The notes below the pieces were generated by a model. That model saw only the letters and a list, made by a program, of their open reading frames with translations. It was not told where the DNA came from and did no database searches. A stretch of DNA of 64,000 nucleotides from assembly GCF_000236685.1 (NCBI RefSeq), contig NC_016633.1:2666001-2730000 (forward strand). Reading direction: 5' to 3'. Numbering within the stretch: the stretch's first letter is position 1; each line of letters starts with the position of its first letter. The DNA is from Sphaerochaeta pleomorpha str. Grapes (GTDB lineage: Bacteria > Spirochaetota > Spirochaetia > Sphaerochaetales > Sphaerochaetaceae). Positions 34,398 to 43,003 of the stretch are shown here, piece after piece. A program made the translations under genes and the position numbers.

Positions 34398-35070
34398 TTC
34401 TGAACTATTGCTTTTTTTTAGTGGTACATACGAGAAAAGTTTAAATGGTAAAATGTTATATAGAAACTACAAGTTACCAGAAGATGAAGTGATCTCTTAC
34501 ATAGACAGAATCTCGAATTATCCATTCTTAGACTTTCTTGATATCATTAATGGCTATAATGATGTTTCATATTTGACTTATGATGATGTTTTTCAGTTTA
34601 GTAGTTTTGAAGATGCTACTTGTAATATCTGTAAAGTAATTAAAAACGCTGGAGATGAAGGATATTCATGTATTGAGATCGGGAAGATGCTTGAAAATGA
34701 TGGCAAACAAAGAAAGGATGGTGCCTACACAAAATACGGTGAAAATCATGCAAAAACAGCATGTCAGTTAGGGCTTCTTCATTCTATGAGCAATGTATAT
34801 TTTTTGACTTGTATTGGTGCTTGTGTCAATGATTTACCCATAGATATAAGTGAAAAGTTCATCTCTAGAATTTGCCTTAGAAACAACCTAATAAAAAAAA
34901 TTATTCGAAGGATTCATACTGCCGGACAAGCAAGCTATTTTTCAGAAGTGGATTTTCTTTGTCAGTCGACGGCTGAAAGGAGATCTAGTAATGTAAAAAC
35001 TGTAATTAGATATATTGCAACTCATGCTGATACTGAAGGATTCTTTGAAGCATTATCATTCCAAAAATGA
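34390..35070 (+). CDS. Unknown protein, last gene of the island operon
   Basis: 226 residues with no recognised family. A segment from about 72 to 150 (EDATCNICKVIKNAGDEGYS then IEIGKMLENDG) has the look of a winged helix, with helices followed by an AKTACQLGLLHSMSNVYFLT strand-turn-strand. The C-terminus is helical and basic. The eight-base overlap with the preceding gene and the shared AT-rich composition make it part of the same unit. DNA recognition or a scaffold role is only a guess. Confidence 0.6.
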   Translation: MSNSELLLFFSGTYEKSLNGKMLYRNYKLPEDEVISYIDRISNYPFLDFLDIINGYNDVSYLTYDDVFQFSSFEDATCNICKVIKNAGDEGYSCIEIGKMLENDGKQRKDGAYTKYGENHAKTACQLGLLHSMSNVYFLTCIGACVNDLPIDISEKFISRICLRNNLIKKIIRRIHTAGQASYFSEVDFLCQSTAERRSSNVKTVIRYIATHADTEGFFEALSFQK

Positions 35071-35329
35071 TGATTTAAAAACTAACAGATTAGAAAACAA
35101 TCATTTGATGTGATGACGTTTTTGCTTAGGCTATTTAAAGAACAGGTAGTCATTTGGGGAATTTTTTAAAAATCATCCACATAGGATTGTTGGCAGAATT
35201 CACACTAAGACTTCACTTGGTTGAACAAGAGATTTGTTTACTAACCCGATTTGGCATACATTGACCAAAAGAACTTCCTATGTTCCATCTCGTGCCACAC
35301 TGAGAAAGAGGTGAGTCTATAAAACAAGA
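35071..35329. other. Island right border, no gene seen
   Basis: 259 bp between the last island gene and the tRNA terminator. AT-rich, no family in any frame, and no copy of the tRNA 3' end that would mark an attachment site. Confidence 0.4.
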
Positions 35330-35358
35330 AGAACTCCCCGCATCTAGCAAGGAGTTCT
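35330..35358 (-). terminator. Terminator after the tRNA gene
   Basis: AGAACTCC (35330-35337) pairs with GGAGTTCT (35351-35358). On the minus strand it is followed by CTTGTTTTAT, a moderate T tract. It lies seven bases beyond the tRNA 3' end. Confidence 0.6.
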
Positions 35359-35362
35359 GATT

Positions 35363-35438
<76 letters not shown>

Positions 35439-35533
35439 GAGAAAACCGTACTTAATCTAAAAGATTTTGCCAAGAATGTAAAGCGGATAGGGCCCTGTTG
35501 ATGAAAAAACCTCTTAGGTGTTTTCTGATTGCA

Positions 35534-35562
35534 TTGTCCTGCATGTTTTGGCATGGTATTAT
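35534..35562 (+). promoter_or_regulatory. Promoter of the outer-membrane protein gene
   Basis: TTGTCC (35534-35539), a 17-bp spacer and TATTAT (35557-35562), 26 bases before the ATG at 35589. Confidence 0.5.
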
Positions 35563-35588
35563 TCTATCCATACTGTAGGAGATTTTCC

Positions 35589-36773
35589 ATGCGAAAGAAA
35601 CTGACTATCTTTCTAGTCCTCTTGCTTGGCATCTCAAGCTTGTCCTTTGCTTCCGATTGGAGGTATGTCTTTGGCGATGTGTCCCAACACCCTGAAATTC
35701 TGGGAGGGTTACTGCCTACCTACACAATAATGGGAGCTGGCTATGATGGCATCTCGCTTATCGAGGGCAACCGGACAGAATTGCAATTGCTTGTAGGGGT
35801 AGGCTACAGCCAGCGGAAAATCTGGCAAAACCCTGTCGATGGCTCATTCATAACCGAAAACCCCTTGATTTACGATTTGTTCCATACCAATTCGCTTGTC
35901 CGATTTTCCCAAGGCTTCCTGCAATCTTCAGTACCAGATAAAGACCTTTGGACCGCCTATGCAGGATTTGAAGGGAGCTTTGAAATCTACAAAGACTCCA
36001 TGGTAGTCGGAAAAGACCGCCAGAATGGAACTACTACCTACACCGTTTCCTCGATTGCCGATTGGTTTACCTCCTACGGGGTTTCTCCTTCCGACAATGC
36101 CTATTATCCGGATTTTGGAGCCAACGGTGATGCAATGCTCAGCACAACCCTCTTTGCCGGTATCAAACTGGACATGATGGACGACCAGATGGTCGCCCAA
36201 GACGGCTTTGAAAGTGACTTCTCCTTAAGGATAGGTCCCTCCTTTTTGAATAGCCTCCTTGCAGGGACAGCTTCCTTTTATAGTTTTACATCCAATACAA
36301 TAGCGGCAATAACCCTTTATAGCCTTAAAGATGAGAAAGACATCAACATGTTCTCCCTTGTAGCCTTGGACCGATTCAATATCAACTGGACCAATGGGAA
36401 TGCAGTTCCCCTGTATGAGCAGGAAACCGTTTCCCTTGGCCGCAAAGTAAGAGGCTACTCCAATTGGACGTTCAACACCCAGTTTTCCGTCGTCAACAAT
36501 TTCGATCTTCGCATCAGCGGGCCTGAACCCATTTCCGATGGACTCTTTCCCCGGGTAACCCTATTTTTCGACGTTGGTTTTGGTGCAGGCAACTACTTCA
36601 ATACCTCCCTTTTTGAAACCAACTTCTTGGCTAGCACAGGGGTGCAAGGCACTGTCTCCCTCTTTGATTTTATGGACCTCGGGTACCAGGTTGCCTATCT
36701 TTTTACCAACAACAACTATATGTGGTATGGAAACCGCGTAGTCGGCTCTGTAACCTTCTTTTTGGATTTCTGA
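35589..36773 (+). CDS. Outer-membrane beta-barrel protein, spirochaete type
   Basis: 394 residues with a cleavable signal peptide (MRKKLTIFLVLLLGISSLSFA). The mature part is rich in aromatic and Gly residues in alternating amphipathic strands (for example NYMWYGNRVVGSVTFFLDF at the end), and finishes with Phe, as exported barrel proteins do. The start is set at the ATG preceded by GGAG eight bases upstream; an in-frame ATG 60 bases earlier lacks one. No specific family was recognised; a porin-like or surface role is inferred. It is a single-gene unit with its own promoter and terminator. Confidence 0.75.
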   Translation: MRKKLTIFLVLLLGISSLSFASDWRYVFGDVSQHPEILGGLLPTYTIMGAGYDGISLIEGNRTELQLLVGVGYSQRKIWQNPVDGSFITENPLIYDLFHTNSLVRFSQGFLQSSVPDKDLWTAYAGFEGSFEIYKDSMVVGKDRQNGTTTYTVSSIADWFTSYGVSPSDNAYYPDFGANGDAMLSTTLFAGIKLDMMDDQMVAQDGFESDFSLRIGPSFLNSLLAGTASFYSFTSNTIAAITLYSLKDEKDINMFSLVALDRFNINWTNGNAVPLYEQETVSLGRKVRGYSNWTFNTQFSVVNNFDLRISGPEPISDGLFPRVTLFFDVGFGAGNYFNTSLFETNFLASTGVQGTVSLFDFMDLGYQVAYLFTNNNYMWYGNRVVGSVTFFLDF

Positions 36774-36793
36774 TAAGTAGGTCTCTAAAAAAT

Positions 36794-36830
36794 GAGGAGG
36801 TAGCCGTTTGTTTAGGCAACCTCCTCTTTC
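36794..36830 (+). terminator. Strong terminator of the outer-membrane protein gene
   Basis: GAGGAGGT (36794-36801) pairs with ACCTCCTC (36819-36826), with an inner GCC/GGC pair, followed by TTTC. It separates the barrel gene from the convergent TPR gene. Confidence 0.75.
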
Positions 36831-36865
36831 TTGATATAGTTTTAGTTCTTTGCGCCGTTTCCTTT

Positions 36866-37612
36866 TTATCTGGCTTCTTCACGCCATTCTTTCTTTGCCT
36901 TGATCTCACCAAGCAGGAAACGAGCCCCCAGATTGTCCATCGGACAAACACTGAGTAGTTTTTCGCAGACCTTTTCGGCATCTTTGAAATTACCCATTTT
37001 CCAATAGACAAGGCATAATCCATGCAAAGCGCGCAGATACGGACGGTTATTCAGATAGAGCCAAGGGAAGACCATTTTGCTGTCTTTTGGTAGCGCCTGT
37101 TCGGCTATGAACACGGCTGCCTCATAGCAGTTTCGTGCATTCCAGAACATTTTTCGATTTCCCAGGTACAGGGAACCGATATGATTCAAGGCATCGATGC
37201 ACTGGGGGTAATCCTCCCACAGCTTCGTCAAAAGTGCATACCGTTCAGCAAAGGTATCCAACTCAGTTGACTCAAATACCGGGTCGGAATTTTCGCCATA
37301 GAAACCAAACCCCGTATAATCCTTGAACTCGCATTCGTTGCCGGGCAAAATCTCGAATTCCAAAGGAGGCACTGCCAGATTTTCCGTACGGAAAACATGG
37401 TTGACAATTTCCCCTGATACGTACTTGGTTATACCGAATTTCCATTCTTTGGCGACTTCCACCGTAATGGTGTCAAGTTCGACAACTGCCCAGGTCTCTC
37501 GTTCCAAATCCCAGCGTACCTTGGTTTTTATAGACACAACCTGTCCGCTATCAAGTTCCCTTGAGCGAAAGCCGGAGTCCAGCAACTTGATGACAAGATA
37601 GTCTTTTTGCAT
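36866..37612 (-). CDS. Tetratricopeptide-repeat protein
   Basis: 248 residues. The first 110 residues are mostly beta (IKTKVRWDLERETWAVVELD) and not recognised. The C-terminal half has about three TPR-like helix pairs (ALNHIGSLYLGNRKMFWNAR then LHGLCLVYWKMGNFKDAEKV and FLLGEIKAKKEW). It is cytosolic, with no signal peptide. A ribosome site AAGGG precedes the ATG. It is followed upstream by another helical protein on the same strand; the two may be co-transcribed. Protein binding is the likely activity. Confidence 0.7.
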   Translation of the reverse strand: MQKDYLVIKLLDSGFRSRELDSGQVVSIKTKVRWDLERETWAVVELDTITVEVAKEWKFGITKYVSGEIVNHVFRTENLAVPPLEFEILPGNECEFKDYTGFGFYGENSDPVFESTELDTFAERYALLTKLWEDYPQCIDALNHIGSLYLGNRKMFWNARNCYEAAVFIAEQALPKDSKMVFPWLYLNNRPYLRALHGLCLVYWKMGNFKDAEKVCEKLLSVCPMDNLGARFLLGEIKAKKEWREEAR

Positions 37613-37691
37613 GGTAAGCCCTTCATTCCTTTTCTTTTCGTGTTCCGATTACCTGGAATTCTCTTAAAAGCTCTTAATCCTTGCCTCTGGC

Positions 37692-38294
37692 TTAGAGCTT
37701 CACAGCTTTGAAACTGTCAGTCAGTTGATACGATTCCTTAACCAGCTTAGACCTTTCTTCCCCTACAGGGGTGGTCTTCAGTTGAGTCTCAATTTCAATA
37801 TATCTTTGCAACACTTTTTGAAATGGTTCTGATTTGTATTTCTCGCCAATCCACAGACGGTCTTCCTCGGTAATCGCAGCAATGACTTCCTCAGGGGCGG
37901 AATCGAGATATTCGCTTTCCTCAAAGGTAATCGCATGCCATTCATCACGGGCAGTGGACGTTGGTTGCCCTAAAAGCCGGGGGATCAGATGTATATTGGA
38001 AAGCATGGTCCTTGCTAAAAGCCTGTCCGGTTCCAATCCCATCCTATGGACTATCAATGTCCAGCAAAGCAACTGAAAGGGTTCCCCCATATCATTGGGA
38101 AATTTCTTTTCATACCATCGTATATATTCGGCGGAACTCTGGTTGTCATTCAGGATAAAATACAAATAGAAGAGATAATAGCGGTCGCCGCTGCTGTCAT
38201 CGATCGACCCATGTTCCATCTCAAAGTCACTGAGCTTGGCCCTGATCCTGTTAATCTGGTTTTTCAAACCTCTGGGAGTCTTTGGAATCTTCAT
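37692..38294 (-). CDS. Conserved-looking helical protein, function unknown
   Basis: 200 residues, rich in charged helices (YYLFYLYFILNDNQSSAEYI then WYEKKFPNDMGEPFQLLCW), resembling TPR or HEAT-like solenoids but with no clear repeat. AAGGAG precedes the ATG closely. It lies 79 bases upstream of the TPR gene on the same strand and may form an operon with it. No motif for catalysis was seen. Confidence 0.6.
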   Translation of the reverse strand: MKIPKTPRGLKNQINRIRAKLSDFEMEHGSIDDSSGDRYYLFYLYFILNDNQSSAEYIRWYEKKFPNDMGEPFQLLCWTLIVHRMGLEPDRLLARTMLSNIHLIPRLLGQPTSTARDEWHAITFEESEYLDSAPEEVIAAITEEDRLWIGEKYKSEPFQKVLQRYIEIETQLKTTPVGEERSKLVKESYQLTDSFKAVKL

Positions 38295-38389
38295 CGCATT
38301 GCTCTCCTTTTACGTGGTCCGTTGTACCTATATTGTCGTCCATGCTGTCGCTGTTTGCAAGTAACTGGCAGACCCCCTTTTTTTAGATT

Positions 38390-38681
38390 ATGCTACGGCA
38401 ACAAATGCTTTTTTCTCCTTGGATTTTCGGTTGCAGAATCCTCGGTAGTCACCTTTTTCATAACCTAGCCAAAGTGGAAGAAGGGGAGCTCGCTGACAAA
38501 GACTTTGATGCAGCATTGCTTGCTGCCTTCAAAACCAAATTCCCTACTTGCAAGATGCAATGCAAGACCTGCATCGGGCCCCCTAAACCTCTTTTCGCGG
38601 AAAACAGAACGCAAAAATCCAGATCCCTGTCCCTGTGGAAACGGAAAGAAATATAAGGAATGCTGTATGGGGAACGCATGA
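38390..38681 (+). pseudogene. Small SEC-C zinc-motif protein, frame disrupted
   Basis: The end of this stretch encodes NPDPCPCGNGKKYKECCMGN, a textbook SEC-C zinc-binding motif (CxCxnGxKYxxCC) like that at the SecA C-terminus. The only long upstream frame (from 38390, with LAKVEEGELADKDFDAALLA) is one base out of phase at the run of five A near 38615; one extra A would join them into a protein of about 96 residues. So this is either a recent frameshift, a sequencing error in a homopolymer, or the motif belongs to a shorter gene not resolved here. Confidence 0.45.
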
Positions 38682-38687
38682 TCTCTC

Positions 38688-39353
38688 TTATTTATAGGGG
38701 TTCGCTTCGCTCTTTTTAAGGATATCCTTTTCCTCGAAACCCAAAGCAGAGAGGGCCAACACCGTCTTGTTCAACTGGTAGGCAGGAATCCATCGCACGG
38801 TAAGCCGTACGGTATTGGTCTCCGTAATCTCGGCAAAGGGCCTGAGCCCAGCATTGAGCAATCTGTCATACTGGCTGTAGGCAGTGAGTACCGAGCTGTA
38901 GGAACCGACCTGTATCTGGTACCAGCCGGTGTCACCGGCACGGTTGTATTTCGATTCCGGGACCTCGGGTTCGAAGATCAGGGTAAGGGAAACCTTTGCA
39001 ATTCCACTTTTTACCATATCGATCTGTTTGGCAGCCTCAGGGGTAAGGTCAATGATCCTTCCGTCCACAAATGGGCCGCGGTCATTCACCCGTACATCGA
39101 CACTCTTGCCATTGTCCAGGTTCGTTACTCGCACAACCGTTCCGAATTTAAGGCTCTTGTGGGCAGCCGATAGCGAATCGGAATTGAAGATATCCCCGTT
39201 TGCCGTAAGGCTTTCTGACTTGTCGCTTGTGTACCAGGAAGCTATCCCTGTCTCGATGACGGTTCCCGGTTCTGTCTTGGCAACCTTGGCTTCCTCTGCA
39301 AAAAGGGGAAGCAGTAACAAAAGGCTAATGGCAAAGATGATGGCTCTTTTCAT
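38688..39353 (-). CDS. rlpA: RlpA-like septal ring lytic transglycosylase/lipoprotein-type protein with SPOR domain
   Basis: 221 residues. A signal peptide (MKRAIIFAISLLLLLPLFA) is followed by the double-psi beta-barrel domain with ETGIASWYTSDKSESLTANG, SLKFGTVVRVTNLDNGKSV and VNDRGPFVDGRIIDLTPEAA, including the RlpA catalytic-region Asp. The C-terminal 75 residues (WYQIQVGSYSSVLTAYSQYD) form a SPOR domain that binds stem-peptide-free glycan at division sites. No lipobox Cys is present, so it is secreted rather than lipidated. The start used removes an upstream extension lacking signal character. Confidence 0.9.
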   Translation of the reverse strand: MKRAIIFAISLLLLLPLFAEEAKVAKTEPGTVIETGIASWYTSDKSESLTANGDIFNSDSLSAAHKSLKFGTVVRVTNLDNGKSVDVRVNDRGPFVDGRIIDLTPEAAKQIDMVKSGIAKVSLTLIFEPEVPESKYNRAGDTGWYQIQVGSYSSVLTAYSQYDRLLNAGLRPFAEITETNTVRLTVRWIPAYQLNKTVLALSALGFEEKDILKKSEANPYK

Positions 39354-39406
39354 GCTATGAGTATACGCTCTCTCCTTTTGTTTTGGCAATATGGAGTTGT
39401 GGGCAG

Positions 39407-39435
39407 TTGAACTCATGGGTAAGTTTCACTATAAT
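39407..39435 (+). promoter_or_regulatory. Strong promoter giving a near-leaderless lysS transcript
   Basis: TTGAAC (39407-39412), a 17-bp spacer and TATAAT (39430-39435). The lysS ATG is at 39444, only eight bases after the -10 box, so transcription would begin at or one to two bases before the start codon. No Shine-Dalgarno sequence is present between them. Confidence 0.65.
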
Positions 39436-39443
39436 CTCGGGCT

Positions 39444-41018
39444 ATGAGCGAACAGAACGTATCTACACATTGGGCGGATATATACGCCGACAAGATCATT
39501 CGGGAGAAGGGCGAAAAGGAGTGCTACACATGCGCTTCCGGCATCACCCCTTCTGGCACTGTACATATCGGGAACTTCAGGGAAATCATCTCCGTCGACC
39601 TGGTGGTGAAAGCCTTGCGGGCCAAAGGCAAAAACGTACGGTTCATCTACAGCTGGGATGATTATGACGTTTTCAGGAAAGTACCCAAGAACATGCCCCA
39701 GCCTGAATTGCTGGCAACCTATCTGCGCAAGCCCATTACCTTGGTCCCTGACACCACCGGCCGTGCAGAGAATTACGCCCGGGCTAATGAACTTGATGTA
39801 GAGAAAATTCTCCCGACTGTCGGGGTCGAGCCAGAGTTCCTCTACCAAGCCGAGCGTTACCGCAGCAGCCTCTATGCAGAAGGTATGCGCACTGCCCTTG
39901 AGAAAAAGGACGAGATCAAGGCAATCCTTGACGAATACCGCACAGAGCCCCTTGGTTCTGACTGGTGGCCTATCTCCGTGTTCTCCTCGTTCACGGACAA
40001 AGACAACACCACGATCCTCGGCTGGGACGGAGAGTGGGGGGTAACCTACCGCGATGACGAGAACGGCAAGACCGAAACCCTCGATCTGAGGACAACCAGC
40101 TATGCAAAACTCCCTTGGAGAATTGACTGGCCGATGCGTTGGGCCCGTGAAGGCGTTGACTTCGAACCCGCTGGCAAAGACCACCACAGTGAAGGCGGTT
40201 CGTTTGACACCTCCAAGAAGATTGTCACCGTATTCGGTGCTGAACCACCGGTTTCCTTCCAGTATGACTTTATCAGCATCAAGGGAAGGGGAGGGAAGAT
40301 TTCCTCTTCCAGCGGAGAGGTTGTCTCTCTCTATGATGTACTGGAAGTCTATACCCCGGAAATTACACGGTACATGTTTGCAGGGACCAGACCCAATACT
40401 GAGTTCTCCATTTCCTTCGATCTCGATGTCTTGAAAATCTATGAGGACTATGACAACTGCGAACGAATCTATTTCGGTCTGCTTCCTGTAAACGAGAAGC
40501 GCAAGGCCAAGGAACAGAGAGTCTATGAACTGAGCCAGGTCGGGGAAATTCCCACTGAGGCCTGTTACCAGATTCCTTTCCGCCATCTGTGCAACCTGCT
40601 TCAGATTCATGGTGGCAATATCGACGAAGTACTGTCCACCCTCGATTCCATGACCAAGAGCCAGGAAGAGAGACTTCGTACCCGTTGTGCCTGTGCCTGG
40701 AACTGGATCACACAGTTCGCTCCCGAGGAATTCAAGTTCAAGCTGGCCTCTTTGGAAGATGAGAAAGTATCCCTTAGCGGTAATCTGCTGAAGGCTGTCC
40801 AGGCTCTGTCCACCGTGGTTTCCCAGATGGACACGCTCGACGAGAAGGCTTTTGTGACCATGCTTTACGCTGCTGCCACAGACAATGGGGTGGAAACCTC
40901 AGACTTCTTCACTGCTGTCTACCAGGTGCTTATCGGCAAAGAAAAAGGACCAAAGCTGGCTCCTTTTATCCAAGCTTGCGGGAAAGACAAGGTCTTGCCC
41001 ATTCTTGCAAGATACTAG
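39444..41018 (+). CDS. lysS: Lysyl-tRNA synthetase, class I
   Basis: 524 residues, charging tRNA-Lys by the class I (Rossmann) enzyme used by archaea, spirochaetes and a few other bacteria in place of the usual class II form. HIGN (41-44, in TPSGTVHIGNFRE) is the HIGH signature and KISSSSGE (near 285) the KMSKS signature in its typical degenerate form. SWDDYDVFRKVPKNMP near 71 and the C-terminal helical anticodon-binding domain are present. Transcribed from a strong promoter as a near-leaderless message and followed by a terminator. Confidence 0.97.
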   Translation: MSEQNVSTHWADIYADKIIREKGEKECYTCASGITPSGTVHIGNFREIISVDLVVKALRAKGKNVRFIYSWDDYDVFRKVPKNMPQPELLATYLRKPITLVPDTTGRAENYARANELDVEKILPTVGVEPEFLYQAERYRSSLYAEGMRTALEKKDEIKAILDEYRTEPLGSDWWPISVFSSFTDKDNTTILGWDGEWGVTYRDDENGKTETLDLRTTSYAKLPWRIDWPMRWAREGVDFEPAGKDHHSEGGSFDTSKKIVTVFGAEPPVSFQYDFISIKGRGGKISSSSGEVVSLYDVLEVYTPEITRYMFAGTRPNTEFSISFDLDVLKIYEDYDNCERIYFGLLPVNEKRKAKEQRVYELSQVGEIPTEACYQIPFRHLCNLLQIHGGNIDEVLSTLDSMTKSQEERLRTRCACAWNWITQFAPEEFKFKLASLEDEKVSLSGNLLKAVQALSTVVSQMDTLDEKAFVTMLYAAATDNGVETSDFFTAVYQVLIGKEKGPKLAPFIQACGKDKVLPILARY

Positions 41019-41041
41019 ACTATCGGGTTTCGTTGAAAAGG

Positions 41042-41069
41042 GGGAGGGCATTTGCCCTCCCTGATTTTT
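41042..41069 (+). terminator. Terminator of lysS
   Basis: GGGAGGGCA (41042-41050) pairs perfectly with TGCCCTCCC (41053-41061), followed by GATTTTT. Confidence 0.85.
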
Positions 41070-41101
41070 AGGTGTATCCTAAAGCCTGCAAGGAGAATTA
41101 C

Positions 41102-41722
41102 ATGAAAGTATTGATGATTAACGGAAGTCCCCATAAAAAAGGATGTACCTATACTGCCTTGAACGAAGTAGCCTTGGCCTTGGAGAAAGAAGGGGTGGAA
41201 TATGAAATCCTGCATATTGGCACCAGCACAACCCGTGGATGTATTGCCTGTGGAAAATGCAGGGAAACCGGGGAGTGTACCTTCAATGATGATTTGGTAA
41301 ATACCGCAATCGAAAAGGCAAAAGCCTGTGACGCCCTGGTCCTTGGGTCGCCTGTTCACTATGCTTCTGCTGCAGGGGCTTTCACGGCTTTCCTTGATAG
41401 GATGTTTTACGCCGGTAGCAGCAACTTTGCCCTCAAGCCGGGCTGTGCCGTAGTTTCCTGCAGAAGGGGCGGCTCAAGTGCTACCTTCGACCAGCTGAAT
41501 AAATATTTTACTATCAGCCAGATGCCGATTGTTTCCTCCACCTACTGGAACAGTGTGCACGGGCAGACCCCTGAGCAAGTCAAACAGGACCTGGAAGGCC
41601 TGCAGGTTATGAGAAACCTCGGTGCAAACCTAGCCTGGTTGCTGAAATGCATCGAGGCAGGCAAAGATACAGTTGCCAAACCGGTGGCTGAGAAACAGGC
41701 ACGGACTAATTTCATCCGCTGA
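41102..41722 (+). CDS. NAD(P)H-dependent FMN reductase / flavodoxin-like iron-sulfur flavoprotein
   Basis: 206 residues with a flavodoxin-like fold. MKVLMINGSPHKKGCTY is the phosphate-binding start, GCIACGKCRETGECTFNDD (from residue 50) is the cysteine cluster seen in iron-sulfur flavoproteins and azoreductase-like members, and LVLGSPVHYASAAG near 80 binds the flavin ring. It probably reduces FMN, quinones or oxygen species in an anaerobe. The ATG after AAGGAG is used as start. Single gene with its own terminator. Confidence 0.88.
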   Translation: MKVLMINGSPHKKGCTYTALNEVALALEKEGVEYEILHIGTSTTRGCIACGKCRETGECTFNDDLVNTAIEKAKACDALVLGSPVHYASAAGAFTAFLDRMFYAGSSNFALKPGCAVVSCRRGGSSATFDQLNKYFTISQMPIVSSTYWNSVHGQTPEQVKQDLEGLQVMRNLGANLAWLLKCIEAGKDTVAKPVAEKQARTNFIR

Positions 41723-41867
41723 TAGTGGCATGGGAATCTTGAGTCGCAAACATATTTTAGGATACCTTGCCAAAACGAAAGCAATTTACAGTCTTTGTAT
41801 ATTCCTCATACAAATTGATTGTTTGGTTGGAATCGAATTCGATTCGTGAAAGAACCTGCCAGCAATG

Positions 41868-41897
41868 AAAAACGGACAATCTTGGTTGTCCGTTTTT
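41868..41897. terminator. Bidirectional terminator between the flavoprotein and era genes
   Basis: AAAAACGGACAA (41868-41879) pairs completely with TTGTCCGTTTTT (41886-41897). T runs on both strands serve the two convergent genes. Confidence 0.88.
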
Positions 41898-41945
41898 AGT
41901 ATACGTATGAATTTGGAAATCCTTGCAAGCCTTCTTGGCTCAGAG

Positions 41946-42827
41946 TTATCTCAATATCTTGTCTAGTACAATGCCGTTGTTACGCCATTTGTCCTTGGCC
42001 TTTACCTGCAGGTCGAGACGGAGTTTCTTACCTGGGAAGATCAACCGAATTTCCTTTTCGGAGCCTTGGCGGATCTTCTTGATATTCTCTCCGCCCTTTC
42101 CCACGACAATGCCTTTTTGGCTGTCGCGCTCTACATTGATGAAGGCACGGATCCAGACAGTGTTTTCTGCTTCCTTGTATTCGATATCGGGGATTTCGAC
42201 GAAAATGGAATGGGGAAGCTCATCGGTAACCAGGTTGATGGCTTTTTCCCTGATGATTTCACTTACCCTGAATTCAACCGGCTGGTCGGTATAGGAATCG
42301 ACCGGGTAGAGCAATTCGCCCTCGGGGGCAAGCTTGAACAGCTCAATGAGAATCTCGTCCACGCCTTCGTCCTTTTTTGCAGAGGCGATGAGGACGGTCG
42401 AATCGGGAAGATGGTCGTGCAGGAACTGCTTCCCTTCTTCTATTTCGTTTTCTTTGAGAATATCACTCTTGTTCAGGCAACAAACCACCGGGGTCTTTGT
42501 TTTCGAAAGAATTGCTGCAATGGCAAGTTCTTCTTCCCCTGCGGGGCGTTTTGCATCGAGCATATAGAGGATGACATCGCATTCCTCCAAGCTTTTGACT
42601 GCCGTCTCCTGCAGGCGTTTGTTCATCTCCTTGTCACTGAGGTGGTAGCCCGGGGTGTCGGTAAAGATTAATTGGCCGCGCTCGTCGGTATAGATGCCCC
42701 TGATAGCGTTTCGCGTAGTCTGCGGGGTCCTTGCCGTAATCGAGACTTTCATTTCACAGATTGTATTGAGAAGGGTACTTTTGCCGGATGACGGCCTCCC
42801 TATAATTGCAACCGTAGCACATTTCAT
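41946..42827 (-). CDS. era: GTPase Era
   Basis: 293 residues. The GTPase domain has GRPSSGKSTL (G1, near 10-19), the switch I TPQTTRN, FTDTPGYHLSDKEM (G3) and CLNKSD (G4). The C-terminal KH domain shows GIVVGKGGENIKKIRQ. Era binds the 3' end of 16S rRNA and acts in small-subunit maturation. The start at 42827 is chosen for the GGAA ribosome site; an upstream extension to 42932 has no family match. It is divergent from clpP. Confidence 0.96.
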   Translation of the reverse strand: MKCATVAIIGRPSSGKSTLLNTICEMKVSITARTPQTTRNAIRGIYTDERGQLIFTDTPGYHLSDKEMNKRLQETAVKSLEECDVILYMLDAKRPAGEEELAIAAILSKTKTPVVCCLNKSDILKENEIEEGKQFLHDHLPDSTVLIASAKKDEGVDEILIELFKLAPEGELLYPVDSYTDQPVEFRVSEIIREKAINLVTDELPHSIFVEIPDIEYKEAENTVWIRAFINVERDSQKGIVVGKGGENIKKIRQGSEKEIRLIFPGKKLRLDLQVKAKDKWRNNGIVLDKILR

Positions 42828-43003
42828 GGATGATTCCTCCGTTTGTGAGTATAGCCTATCGGCAAGGCAATGCCTACAGTCCCGTAGTAGGCTGCCTTGA
42901 GGCTTTGTTTCTTTTGTTGAATCCCTTTTCAATTGAACAGTAATCCCGTATACTCAACAAGAGCATTTATTTGCTCAAATCCATTAGGTAAGTGAGGCTT
43001 TCC

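Noticed and set aside
29343-35070. Assignment of the six-gene operon to Dnd/Ssp, Dpd, BREX or DISARM.
   Set aside because: No DndC/D/E, TGT-like DpdA, PglZ/PglX, DrmA/B or methyltransferase gene is present; shared SNF2 or ParB folds alone are not diagnostic.
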